64,000 nt of DNA from Clostridiales bacterium. Lineage in GTDB: Bacteria; Bacillota; Clostridia; Oscillospirales; Oscillospiraceae. Within the stretch, counting starts at the first letter, position 1, and each line of letters starts with the position of its first letter. The notes below the pieces were generated by a model. The model worked only from the letters and a program-made list of their open reading frames with translations, ran no database searches and had not been told where the DNA came from. Positions 38,567 through 46,962 of this stretch are shown in pieces. Location: NCBI GenBank assembly GCA_022764045.1, contig JALERU010000058.1, forward strand, positions 1 to 64,000, written 5' to 3'. The translations under genes and the position numbers were made by a program.

Positions 38567-39118
38567 TTATAGCAAGGTGTCCAGCAGCTCGGGGTGGGGG
38601 CTGGGAATGACCACCGAGGAGACCAGCATCCCCTCGGCGTTGGGGGTGCTCACCCCGGCCTTCACGGCCTCGGTGACGGCGGCCACCTCGCCGGTGAGGA
38701 TGACGAAGGATTTGCCCCCGATGCCGGTGCCCAGGCGGACGTCCACCAGGTCCACGTCGGCGGCCTTCACCGCCGCGTCGGCGCTGAAGATGGAGGCGGT
38801 GACGGAGAAGTATTCCATCACCCCCACGGCCTGCATCCGGTCGGGGAGGTTGGTCATGTTGATGGCTTTGATCACCTGGGGGTGGACCCGGGGAATGACG
38901 CAGGAATCCACCACATGATCTCCGGCCAGCTTCCGGCCGGCCTCGATGGAGGAGTTCACCGCGGCGACCTCTCCGTGGAAGAGAAGATAATATTTACCGG
39001 GACAGCCCGAGCGGGAGAAAATTAGGCTGACTTCAGCGGTTTTCAGCACGATATCCGCTGTCTCCACGCCCTTGGCGATGCTGTTGAGCTCCAGAAAGCC
39101 GATTGAATATACCATCAT
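38567..39118 (-). CDS. pduT: PduT-like tandem BMC shell protein with Fe-S pore cysteine
   Basis: A 183-residue trimeric shell protein made of two BMC domains (residues about 3-85 and 95-180; each has the GEVAAV helix: FHGEVAAVNSSIEAG and LTGEVAAVTEAVKAG). Cys39 in SRSGCPGKYY corresponds to the PduT residue (Cys38) that holds a [4Fe-4S] cluster in the trimer pore. I start at the ATG at 39118, with AGTGAGGTG just before it; a GTG two codons earlier is an alternative. It directly follows a PduS-like reductase gene, its known partner for moving electrons across the shell. Confidence 0.9.
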   Translation of the reverse strand: MMVYSIGFLELNSIAKGVETADIVLKTAEVSLIFSRSGCPGKYYLLFHGEVAAVNSSIEAGRKLAGDHVVDSCVIPRVHPQVIKAINMTNLPDRMQAVGVMEYFSVTASIFSADAAVKAADVDLVDVRLGTGIGGKSFVILTGEVAAVTEAVKAGVSTPNAEGMLVSSVVIPSPHPELLDTLL

Positions 39119-39125
39119 TGACACC

Positions 39126-40478
39126 TCACTCTTTCACGATGACCACACGGTCTCCCACAGATTCCACCCGGCCGCCCAGGCTGGCGTGGATTCTGGCTCC
39201 CATGGCGGCCCCCTCCGGGGGCTGGGCGATGAGGGTGCCGACGGCCACTTGGTCACCGGGGGAGACCAGGGGGACCGAGGGAGGACCGATGTGCATTTGC
39301 AGGGGGATCTCCACCCGGTTGGGGCTTGCCACCTGGCATTGGGAGATCTCATAGTCGTAGTAGGCCCGGACCCCGGCCCGGGCGGCCACCCGCTCCGAGG
39401 GGGCCTTGCGCAGGGGCCGGTGGGGGCTGGGCTGCCACTGGACCCCTTCCGGGGGCTGGTAGCGGATGCCGGCGGCCCCCAGCTTTTTCTTGAGCATGCT
39501 GTTGATCTTCCGGGGGAAGAGGCTCATGGGGCAGGCGTAGGTCTCGCAGATGCCGCACTCGCAGCAGAGCTGGGCGTTTTGGATCACGGGGTCCTGGAGC
39601 AGGTCGTCCAGGGAGCCCCCCGGGGCGGACAGGGCCCGCATGATCCGGTGGGGCTGTAGGGGATGCCCCAGCATGTGCCGGGGGCAGAGCTGGGTGCAGG
39701 CCGAGCACTGGATGCAGGCCGACCGGGCCCGCTGGAGCATCCGCTCCAGGTCCACGGCGTGGGTGCGGGCGTGATAGCCCCCGGCGGGGAGGACCAGAAT
39801 CCCTGAGGTGGTCTTGGTGACCACGGCCCAGCGGGCCTCCTCCATGGTGACGGGTTTTCCCATCATGGGGCCACCGTTCACAATAAAGTAATCCCGTGCC
39901 AGGGGGCCGCCGGCCAGCTCCAGGCAGTCAGCGTAGCTAGTGCCGATGGGGACCTGGAGGACGGTGGGACAGCGGACGTCCCCGGTGACGGTGAGATATT
40001 TCTGGGTGAAGGGAAGGCCGTCCATGGCGTCGGCGATGGCGCAGACGGTGGCCACGTTGTTGACCACGGCCCCCACGGCCATGGGAATGCCCGCCGGGGG
40101 GACCACCCGCCCGGTGACCTCATAGACGATGGTCTGCTCATCCCCGGCGGGGTAAAAACTCTCCAGTTCATGGACGGTGATGTCGGCCCCGGCGGCCTGG
40201 ATGGCCTGGCGCAGGGCCTCGGCCTCTGCCTGGTAGTGGTGCTTCAGGGCAATGACGCAGTGGGCGATGTTCAGCTCTGCTTTCAAAGCCGTGATGGCAC
40301 GGACCAGATCAGGAGCCCGGTGGAGCATGATGTAGCGGTCGGTGCGCAGCAGGGGCTCGCACTCGGCGCCGTTGACGATGAAATACTCGATGTCTTTGCT
40401 CAGTTTTTTGTGGGTGGGGAATCCGGCGCCGCCGCAGCCGACGATGCCGGCGTCCCGAATCTGATGGATGATGCCCAT
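39126..40478 (-). CDS. pduS: PduS-like cobalamin reductase / RnfC-like ferredoxin protein
   Basis: A 450-residue flavo-iron-sulfur protein. The N-terminal RnfC/Nqo1-like fold shows GCGGAGFPTHKKL and NGAECEPLL (FMN/NADH region). Two clusters are visible: CIQCSACTQLCP and CCECGICETYACP (about residues 260-310). The C-terminal part includes a single-hybrid barrel-sandwich domain (SPGDQVAVGTLIA). In Pdu compartments PduS reduces cob(II)alamin or recycles NADH; in this eut context it would serve EutBC and EutT or remove excess electrons from acetaldehyde oxidation through PduT. The ATG at 40478 was chosen for its AAGGAAGTGAG upstream. Confidence 0.9.
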   Translation of the reverse strand: MGIIHQIRDAGIVGCGGAGFPTHKKLSKDIEYFIVNGAECEPLLRTDRYIMLHRAPDLVRAITALKAELNIAHCVIALKHHYQAEAEALRQAIQAAGADITVHELESFYPAGDEQTIVYEVTGRVVPPAGIPMAVGAVVNNVATVCAIADAMDGLPFTQKYLTVTGDVRCPTVLQVPIGTSYADCLELAGGPLARDYFIVNGGPMMGKPVTMEEARWAVVTKTTSGILVLPAGGYHARTHAVDLERMLQRARSACIQCSACTQLCPRHMLGHPLQPHRIMRALSAPGGSLDDLLQDPVIQNAQLCCECGICETYACPMSLFPRKINSMLKKKLGAAGIRYQPPEGVQWQPSPHRPLRKAPSERVAARAGVRAYYDYEISQCQVASPNRVEIPLQMHIGPPSVPLVSPGDQVAVGTLIAQPPEGAAMGARIHASLGGRVESVGDRVVIVKE

Positions 40479-40482
40479 GGTC

Positions 40483-40758
40483 TCACTTCCTTGCTGCGGT
40501 TTCCCTGTCAACTTCCAGGGTGTCGATGATGCCCACGATGGTCATGTCGGTGGGGACGTTGCTGTCGCCAAAGACGCTCCGGGCGGTGCTGCCGGAGACC
40601 ACCAGCACCTGCTCGCCCACCCCGGCGCCCACCACGTCGGCGGCTACGTGGGTCTTCTTTTGGTTGCCCTCTTCCTGGACCACCATGAGTTTCAGGCCCT
40701 CCAAACGGGGTTCCTTCTTGGTGGCCCAGACGTGGCCGATGACTCTGCATATGATCAT
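40483..40758 (-). CDS. eutN: EutN/CcmL pentameric vertex protein
   Basis: A 91-residue BMC-P protein that caps the vertices of the shell. It begins MIICRVIGHVWATKKEP, typical of EutN, and contains ADVVGAGVGEQVLVVSGSTAR. The gene lies 4 bp before pduS and 19 bp after the preceding gene, within the same operon. It is the only BMC-P in the locus, so it must supply all vertices. Confidence 0.94.
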   Translation of the reverse strand: MIICRVIGHVWATKKEPRLEGLKLMVVQEEGNQKKTHVAADVVGAGVGEQVLVVSGSTARSVFGDSNVPTDMTIVGIIDTLEVDRETAARK

Positions 40759-40777
40759 AACGGCTGACCTCCCTTCC

Positions 40778-41467
40778 TCAGCGTTCCCAGATCAACTCCG
40801 CCCCGGACCGGGCAAAGAGATCCCGGGCCAGCGGGGTGACGATGGAACCGGCGGGGATGGAGACAGGGCTGCCCTGCTTCAGCAGCTCGGCGGCCTCGGT
40901 CTCGGTGATCAGGCGGCTGGAATTGGGAGTGCCGCTGCCCTTGGGCGCCACGATGGCGGGGGCCTTGTACTTGGGGGGCTTGGGCTCGGCCAGGACTTGC
41001 TTGGGGGTTTGCCCGGCTATTTTCACCCCAAAGACCTCCAGGGTCCGGGCGTAGTTTTCCAGCAGACGGTAGAGGGCGGTGCTCCCCCGGCCGGCGTAGC
41101 GGCGGAAGGAGAGGGCGCTGGCCAGCATGTAGGTGTCGATGCCGTTCAGCAGCGCCTGGAGGACGGCGCAGGTCACGTCGTCGGTGGACCGGGCCAGGGC
41201 GATGTCCGCCAGCTGGGCGGTGTCCAGGGCCGTGATGACCACCCGGTCATAGCGGAGGATGTTTCGGTGCTGCCGGTAGTCTTCCAGGTCCAGAGCCACG
41301 GCGTCCCGGCAGAGCTCCTCGGGCAGAGGGGCGCCGGGGTCCCCCACCACCAGCAGCCGGGACAGGCCGTCCAGCTGGGGACAGGTGCTTCCGGCGGTCT
41401 GGCCCATGGCGGAGAGCACCTGCTGGGTGACCAGATTCACAATGGATTCCAATTCAGATGGATTCAT
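40778..41467 (-). CDS. Firmicutes-type ethanolamine utilisation protein (eut_hyp family)
   Basis: A 229-residue protein of the conserved but uncharacterised family found in Firmicutes eut loci. The N-terminal residues PSELESIVNLVTQQVLSAMG form an amphipathic helix resembling microcompartment encapsulation peptides, followed by a linker. The middle has a flavodoxin-like pattern (SRLLVVGDPGAPLPEEL, YDRVVITALD) and the C-terminus resembles the ITETEAAELLKQGSPVSIPAGSIVTPLARDLF segment seen in EutT/EutQ-like partners. It overlaps pduL by 4 bases. A luminal role is likely from the helix; the reaction is unknown. Confidence 0.8.
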   Translation of the reverse strand: MNPSELESIVNLVTQQVLSAMGQTAGSTCPQLDGLSRLLVVGDPGAPLPEELCRDAVALDLEDYRQHRNILRYDRVVITALDTAQLADIALARSTDDVTCAVLQALLNGIDTYMLASALSFRRYAGRGSTALYRLLENYARTLEVFGVKIAGQTPKQVLAEPKPPKYKAPAIVAPKGSGTPNSSRLITETEAAELLKQGSPVSIPAGSIVTPLARDLFARSGAELIWER

Positions 41468-42147
41468 AGGCTCCCCCTGTTCTTGATGAGGCGGCCCACG
41501 ATGTGTCCGCCGGTGACTTGGGCGGCGTTGGCCTCGTCATAGTCGATGTGGACGGCCAGGACATAGTCCTCCCGGACCCGGACGATCACGTCGTTGAGGG
41601 TGATCTTCCGGTCATCTCCCAGGCGGATGCTCACATGTTCCCCGTTGGCCACTCCATAGGCCTCCGCGTCGGCGGCGGTCATGTGGACGTGAGCTTTGGC
41701 GATGATGGTGGAGCCCTTGGCGGAAATGACCCCCTCGGGGCCCACGATGAGCACATCCGCCGCGTCGTGGAGGTCCCCCGACAGGCGGATGGGGGGCTTC
41801 ACGCCCAGATGACGGGCGTCGGTCAAGGAGAGCTCCACCTGGACCTTGCTGCGCAAGGGGCCCAGGATGCCCACGTTGGCGATCTGGCCGTGCTCGGTGA
41901 CCAGTTTCACCCGTTCTGCGGACAAATACTGGCCCGACTGGCTCAGGTCCCGCTTTTTGGTGAGCTTGTAGTCCTTGCCATAGAGAATATCCAGGGCCTC
42001 CCGGTCCAGGTGGACGTGGCGAGCGGAGATCTCAATGGGGATCTCCTGGCCCTCTGGGTCGGCGGCCTGGCAGCCCTTTCCCAGGCCGGCCTGGGCTACC
42101 ACTTGGGATACAATATCATGGATTTCTTTTTCGCTGAAATAGTTCAC
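41464..42147 (-). CDS. pduL: Phosphate propanoyl/acetyltransferase PduL (EutD replacement)
   Basis: A 227-residue phosphotransacylase converting acetyl-CoA and phosphate to acetyl-phosphate and CoA inside the shell. The zinc-binding motifs are ISARHVHL in domain 1 and KAHVHM in domain 2. The N-terminal helix SEKEIHDIVSQVVAQAG is a typical encapsulation peptide. The locus has no EutD, so PduL regenerates the private CoA pool for EutE. It overlaps eutT and the eut_hyp gene by 4 bases each. Confidence 0.94.
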   Translation of the reverse strand: MNYFSEKEIHDIVSQVVAQAGLGKGCQAADPEGQEIPIEISARHVHLDREALDILYGKDYKLTKKRDLSQSGQYLSAERVKLVTEHGQIANVGILGPLRSKVQVELSLTDARHLGVKPPIRLSGDLHDAADVLIVGPEGVISAKGSTIIAKAHVHMTAADAEAYGVANGEHVSIRLGDDRKITLNDVIVRVREDYVLAVHIDYDEANAAQVTGGHIVGRLIKNRGSL

Positions 42148-42920
42148 GGACGGTCCCCCTTTTCGTAATCGCCGGAGAGCTTGCGGCAGAAGATGATGTA
42201 AACGCAGCTGGACATGCGGTTGAGCCCCTCGATGAGGTCGGTGCGGGTGAAGACGCCCTCCTGGGAAAAGGCCTGGCAGGCGGCCAGCTCCACCTCCCGC
42301 ACCTGGGTGCGTAGCCGGTTCAGGGCCAGGGGCAGCCGGCCCATCTGGCGGCTGGGGATGGGGTGGTTCATGCCGAAGTAGCGCTTCACATGGTGGGAGT
42401 GCTCCCGGATGGCCTCGTTGTCCAGGCCCAGAAGCTGAATGGGGGGCAGGGGCTCGTCCTTGACCTCGGCGGCCAGGATCTGGCGGGTAAAGGCCAGTAG
42501 CTCCTCCAGGTCTTCCAGAAGCTTGCCCTCTCCGGCCTCCTCCGCTGCCACTTCAAGCTCCAAAATCTGGGCCATGAGGGAGTCCAGCTTGCCCCGGAAG
42601 GCGATCCGGGGGTGGGTTTTGGGCACCAGCAGATTGCCCCGGAGATGGGTCATCTCCTCGGGTTTTCGGTCCAGGGCCCCGCCGGAAACCGCGTCCTGAT
42701 ACCGGGCCCGGCCCCCCTGGGTGGGGATGGGGGTGGTGGTCATGGCGCTCTCGGTTTGGGCCCCCGGGGCGGGGAGGGGGCAGAGCTGGATGTTGTGCTC
42801 CCGGACAAAGTCTCGGGCGGCAGGGGTCAGGAGGGTGTTTTCCTCCACGTAATAGGTGGCAGCCCGGGTCCGGGACCAGTGGGCCCGAAGCTCAATATCC
42901 GTCAGTAGATTTCGTTTCAT
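42144..42920 (-). CDS. eutT: EutT-type cobalamin adenosyltransferase
   Basis: A 258-residue ATP:cob(I)alamin adenosyltransferase that makes the adenosylcobalamin needed by EutBC. The N-terminal part (LRAHWSRTRAATYYVEENTLLTPAARDFV) is the EutT/EutQ-like leader; KPEEMTHLRG and NHPIPSRQMGRLPLALNRLRTQVREVE are the adenosyltransferase signatures. The cysteine cluster of the enterobacterial EutT is not obvious, so the metal dependence may differ. A GC-rich mRNA stem (42945-42967) precedes its ribosome binding site. Confidence 0.9.
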   Translation of the reverse strand: MKRNLLTDIELRAHWSRTRAATYYVEENTLLTPAARDFVREHNIQLCPLPAPGAQTESAMTTTPIPTQGGRARYQDAVSGGALDRKPEEMTHLRGNLLVPKTHPRIAFRGKLDSLMAQILELEVAAEEAGEGKLLEDLEELLAFTRQILAAEVKDEPLPPIQLLGLDNEAIREHSHHVKRYFGMNHPIPSRQMGRLPLALNRLRTQVREVELAACQAFSQEGVFTRTDLIEGLNRMSSCVYIIFCRKLSGDYEKGDRP

Positions 42921-42944
42921 AGCCTCACCTGCCTGTCCAGCGGG

Positions 42945-42967
42945 GCCGGCGGGCGGAGCCCGCCGGC
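42945..42967 (-). other. mRNA stem between eutM and eutT
   Basis: A 10-bp GC-only stem (GCCGGCGGGC/GCCCGCCGGC) with a 3-base loop lies in the 86-bp gap upstream of eutT. It has no T-run, so it is more likely an mRNA-stability or processing element than a terminator. Confidence 0.4.
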
Positions 42968-43006
42968 GGAATGGATGTTATGGGATACGGGCGCATGGGA
43001 AGGGGC

Positions 43007-43300
<294 letters not shown>

Positions 43301-43341
43301 AATGATACCTCCAGAAAGAAAGTGGTTGGGTTAGTGGGGGA

Positions 43342-43482
43342 CTCATACTAGAACTTGATAAAACCTTTCAAAAGGTTTTGATCAAGTTCTGCATGAGACG
43401 GCGCAGCGTGCCATCGCACGATGCGCGTGTGCACAGCACACGGGTTTCTCGATGAAAGGATTGAATCGAGAAGCAGTATCAG
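43342..43482. repeat. Structured intergenic repeat, copy C
   Basis: Third copy of the multi-hairpin element: CTCATACT end, hairpin AGAACTTGAT...ATCAAGTTCT, box ATGAGACGG (about 43393-43401), GC-rich hairpins, hairpin TTCTCGAT...ATCGAGAA, AGTATCAG end. It overlaps the eutE stop codon by 4 bases, just as copy A overlaps the aldehyde dehydrogenase stop, and splits the eut operon between eutE and the second eutM. Confidence 0.7.
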
Positions 43483-44993
43483 TGTCCCAACTGGGCCAGC
43501 ACGGCCTTGGTGATGGCCTCAATGTCGGCCCGGCTCAGGGAAGCCATGGCCTTTTCCGTGTCCATGGTGTTTGCATACCGAGGGGCGGCGGGGGCGCAGC
43601 AGCAGGCTGCGGGGGCGGGATTGCTGCCCCGGATCTCGTCCAGCTCCTTCAGGCCGAAGGCCACCCGGCGGATGTTGATGAGGTTCATGGGGCCCACGTT
43701 GTCCGAAGTGGCGCTGCCCCCCACGGCGCCACAGCCCAGGGTCAGGGCGGGCTGGAGGCCGGTGGCGGCCCCCACGCCGCCCAGGGAGCCGATGGTGTTC
43801 ACCAGCAGCCGGGAGACGGGCTTCTTCAGGGCGAATTCCCGGATGACACTCAAGTCCTCGCTGTGGATGGTCATGGTGTGGCCCGCGCCCTCGTTGTTGA
43901 GGATCTCAATGCTGCGCTTGCAGGCGTCCTCCCAGTTCTCCTCCACATAGAAGGCCAGGATGGGGCAGAGCTTTTCCCGGGAGTAGGGGTTGTCCTTGCC
44001 CACGGTGGTCTGGAAGGAGACCAGCACCCGGGTGCCCTCGGGGATGGTGATTTTGGCCATCTCGGCGATGGTCTGGGCCGAGCGACCCACGATCTTGGGG
44101 TTCATGGTGCCGTTGGCACGCATGATGAAGCGGCCCACCTTTTCGCTCTCCTCGGGGGTCATGAAATAGCCCCCCTGCTTTTTCACCTCGGCGATGACCT
44201 GCTCCTTGATGCACCGCTCGGTGACGATGCTCTGCTCCGAGGCGCAGATGGTGCCGTTGTCAAAGGTCTTGCTGTCGAAGATGTGCTTGACCGCCTTGGG
44301 GATATCGGCGGATTTCTCGATGTAAGAGGGCCCGTTGCCGGGGCCCACCCCCAGGGCAGGGTTGCCGGAGCTATAGGCCGCCCGGACCATGGCCTCGCCG
44401 CCGGTGGCCAGGATGATGCCGATTTTGGGATGCTTCAGCAGGGCGTCGGTCCCCTGGGGGGAGGGGATGGACACGCACTGGACCAGCCCTGCCGGCGCGC
44501 CGGCCCCCTCGGCCGCCCGCTTCATGACCTTGAAGGTCTCCAAAATGCAGTTTTTGGCGTTGGGATGGGGGCTGAGGATGATGGCGTTGCCCGCCTTCAG
44601 GGCGATAAGGGTCTTATACATGGCCGTGGACGTGGGGTTGGTGGAGGGAATGAGGGCGGCCACCACCCCCATGGGGACGCCGATCTCCCAGATCTTGTTT
44701 TCCGGGGCCTCCCGCAGGATGCCCACGGTTTTCATGTCCTTGATGCTGTCATAGGTGATGGCGCTGCCCAGCAAGTTTTTCAGCACCTTGTCCTGCCAGA
44801 CGCCGAAGCCGGTCTCCTCTACGGCCAGCTTGGCCAGGCGCTCGGCCTCGGGGATACAGGCCTCGGCGATGGCTTTTACCACCTTGTCCACCTGTTCCTG
44901 AGAGAAGGCGGCGAAGGTCTCCTGGGCTGTGACAGCCCGCTGGACCAGGTCTCTGACCTCCTGAATGGAGCGTAAGTCTTTGTCGAATTCCAT
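43479..44993 (-). CDS. eutE: Acetaldehyde dehydrogenase (CoA-acylating)
   Basis: A 504-residue enzyme converting acetaldehyde, CoA and NAD to acetyl-CoA and NADH in the lumen. The catalytic cysteine is in NGTICASEQ; the cofactor site includes PSTNPTSTAMYK and GPGNGPSYIEK. The start at 44993 (MEFDKDL) follows GGAGGTGGAACC. Unlike enterobacterial EutE, no N-terminal targeting helix is seen; a Cys/Pro linker (PAPAACCCAPAAP) leads to the amphipathic C-terminal helix SRADIEAITKAVLAQLGH, which looks like the encapsulation peptide. It lies between two nearly identical eutM genes. Confidence 0.94.
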   Translation of the reverse strand: MEFDKDLRSIQEVRDLVQRAVTAQETFAAFSQEQVDKVVKAIAEACIPEAERLAKLAVEETGFGVWQDKVLKNLLGSAITYDSIKDMKTVGILREAPENKIWEIGVPMGVVAALIPSTNPTSTAMYKTLIALKAGNAIILSPHPNAKNCILETFKVMKRAAEGAGAPAGLVQCVSIPSPQGTDALLKHPKIGIILATGGEAMVRAAYSSGNPALGVGPGNGPSYIEKSADIPKAVKHIFDSKTFDNGTICASEQSIVTERCIKEQVIAEVKKQGGYFMTPEESEKVGRFIMRANGTMNPKIVGRSAQTIAEMAKITIPEGTRVLVSFQTTVGKDNPYSREKLCPILAFYVEENWEDACKRSIEILNNEGAGHTMTIHSEDLSVIREFALKKPVSRLLVNTIGSLGGVGAATGLQPALTLGCGAVGGSATSDNVGPMNLINIRRVAFGLKELDEIRGSNPAPAACCCAPAAPRYANTMDTEKAMASLSRADIEAITKAVLAQLGH

Positions 44994-45028
44994 GGTTCCA
45001 CCTCCAAATGATGTTGGAATTTCCGGCA

Positions 45029-45322
45029 TTACCGGTCACTCTTGTCCAGGGTGGGGAGGATGTACTCCACCTCGCCGTGGGGACGGGGAATGACGTGGAC
45101 GGAGATCAGCTCGCCCACCCGGGAGGCGGCAGCCGCTCCGGCGTCGGTGGCGGCCTTCACGGCGCCTACGTCCCCCCGGACCATGACGGTGACCAGACCG
45201 CCGCCCACGTGGACCTTGCCGATGAGGGTGACGTTGGCGGCCTTGACCATGGCATCGGCGGCTTCCACGGAGCCAACCAGTCCCTTGGTTTCAATCATGC
45301 CTAAAGCCTGTAAACTTTCCAT
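45029..45322 (-). CDS. eutM: EutM/PduA-like hexameric shell protein, first copy
   Basis: A 97-residue BMC-H protein nearly identical to that at 43007-43300 (differences: Ser/Thr3, Val/Ile19, Thr/His32 and the last four residues). AGGTATTACAG precedes the start, 85 bp after eutL. The near identity of two genes 1.7 kb apart suggests recent duplication or gene conversion. Confidence 0.95.
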   Translation of the reverse strand: MESLQALGMIETKGLVGSVEAADAMVKAANVTLIGKVHVGGGLVTVMVRGDVGAVKAATDAGAAAASRVGELISVHVIPRPHGEVEYILPTLDKSDR

Positions 45323-45407
45323 TCTGTAATACCTCCAGTTTGATTTTCATGGTGTGGGATGCTTCTCTATGGGGTCAGGCTCCCTGGCGGGGAGCGGGGT
45401 TTACGGA

Positions 45408-46061
45408 TCAGTAAGTGGTGGGGTCGGCGGCGATGGCCCGGACGGTGTCGGCGAAGGCCTCGCAGGCGGCCCGGCAGGCGGCCTGGTCGCCGGTGAGCAG
45501 GCCCCCGGCAAAGTTGGTTTCCGAGGGGGGGCCGTAGAAGACCCGCAGGGTGACGTCGGCGGCCTTCAGGGCGGCGTCCAGCCCCACCATGGCCTCCAGG
45601 GGCGGGGCGATGAGGTAGGCCATGGCCGTTCCCTCGGGCACCTGGGCCTGGTGGGAGAGGTAGCTGCCGGTGCGGGAGATGCAGTGGGCGAAGTAGACCA
45701 CCGAGTCATCCTCCTTGGCGCTGTAAAAGCAGGCCTCCTCCTGGGCGAAGTGGACGGCGGCCTCCAGGCCGCTGCGGATATCGGAGGGGTTTTCCCCGGA
45801 AAGAATCCCGATAAACTCCCCCGCCAGGGCGGTGCTGGCGTTGGAGGCCCCGGCGTACATGCTCCGGGCGTAGACCACGGTGACCATGGCTTTTTTTGTG
45901 GCCTCGTCCAGGGCGGCGTAGGACACGTCGTCGCAGTCGGCGGTGAACAGGCCCAGGCTCCGGTGGCCCGGGGGGACCTGAAGCCGCTCCAGCAGCATGG
46001 CGTCGGCGTTGGGGAGGATGCGCAGGCTGAGGATTTTGGTTGGGATGGGATCTCCGGTCAT
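45408..46061 (-). CDS. eutL: EutL trimeric shell protein (tandem BMC)
   Basis: A 217-residue BMC-T protein whose trimers have a large, gated pore. Typical EutL sequences are visible: LGLFTADCDDVSYAALDEATKKA, VVYARSMYAGASNASTALAGEFIGILSG and AVHFAQEEACFYSA. The ATG at 46061 was chosen because GGAGGTGGCGCCC precedes it; the longer reading to 46139 would lie inside eutC. It lies 13 bp after eutC. Confidence 0.94.
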   Translation of the reverse strand: MTGDPIPTKILSLRILPNADAMLLERLQVPPGHRSLGLFTADCDDVSYAALDEATKKAMVTVVYARSMYAGASNASTALAGEFIGILSGENPSDIRSGLEAAVHFAQEEACFYSAKEDDSVVYFAHCISRTGSYLSHQAQVPEGTAMAYLIAPPLEAMVGLDAALKAADVTLRVFYGPPSETNFAGGLLTGDQAACRAACEAFADTVRAIAADPTTY

Positions 46062-46074
46062 GGGCGCCACCTCC

Positions 46075-46950
46075 TCACTTGACCAGGTCCACGCCGCTGG
46101 CCTTCTGTTCCAGAATCTTGGCGATAACCTCGGCCACATAGGCCCCGGCCTCCACGGCGGCGGTGCCGTTTTTGTGGATGTTGGAGACCACCGTGCGCTT
46201 GGATTCCGGCATGCCTACATAGGCATTGTAGGCGATGTAGGCGGACATGCTCTCAGCGGTGGCCAGGCCCGGACGCTCCCCGATGAGGACGCAGACCACC
46301 TTGGCCCCCAGAACCTCCGCCACGTGTTCCTCTGAGCCCACCCGGCCGAACCGCAAGTAGAAGGGGGTGCCCACGGTGAGGCCCATCTTCTCCAAAGACT
46401 GGGTGATGACGGGGAGAATTTTGCTCAAATTGGCCTCGATGGCGGTGGTGCTCAGGCCGTCGGCGGCGTAGATCTGCACATCGGGATTCTTCACACAGTT
46501 CGCCCGCAGGGTCTCCACGGCCTTGGGGCTTAGTTGCCGGCCCAGGTCGGGGCGGGTGACGTAGGTGTTTTTATCCTGGCACAGGGTCTGAATGGAGAAG
46601 AGATGGGTCTCCTCCAGCACAGCGGGGTTCACGTCGGCGAAGACAGCGTCCCGGGCCTGGGCGTGGTCGGCCCGGAGGGTGAGCAGGGTGCGGGTTTTCA
46701 GCCGGGGGCCCGCCCGGCCTACGCCGATGCGGGCGGTGGTCCGCTTCATCATCCGGGCCAGGGCCTCCGGGTCCTCGGGGTGGTCCACCAGGGGCTGGGC
46801 CCGGCAGGCCGGGGAGGTGATGTCCTCAAATTCCTTTTCCCTGGGGGGCTCCGAAGGGGGCTCCGGCTGGCTGGGGAGCTCCACATTGCCGGTGCGCTGG
46901 AGCTGCCGGACGATCTCGGCCACGATGGCGGCGATCATTTCCTGGTTCAT
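46075..46950 (-). CDS. eutC: Ethanolamine ammonia-lyase small subunit
   Basis: A 291-residue subunit of the adenosylcobalamin enzyme that splits ethanolamine into acetaldehyde and ammonia. The N-terminal helix NQEMIAAIVAEIVRQLQRTG plus a Pro/Glu-rich linker is the known encapsulation peptide for the EutBC complex. The core includes RIGVGRAGPRLKT, SIQTLCQDKNTYVTRPDLGR, ADGLSTTAIE and VVCVLIGERPGLATAESMSAY, matching B12-binding small subunits. It lies 12 bp after eutB. Confidence 0.96.
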   Translation of the reverse strand: MNQEMIAAIVAEIVRQLQRTGNVELPSQPEPPSEPPREKEFEDITSPACRAQPLVDHPEDPEALARMMKRTTARIGVGRAGPRLKTRTLLTLRADHAQARDAVFADVNPAVLEETHLFSIQTLCQDKNTYVTRPDLGRQLSPKAVETLRANCVKNPDVQIYAADGLSTTAIEANLSKILPVITQSLEKMGLTVGTPFYLRFGRVGSEEHVAEVLGAKVVCVLIGERPGLATAESMSAYIAYNAYVGMPESKRTVVSNIHKNGTAAVEAGAYVAEVIAKILEQKASGVDLVK

Positions 46951-46962
46951 GGCTTCCCCTCC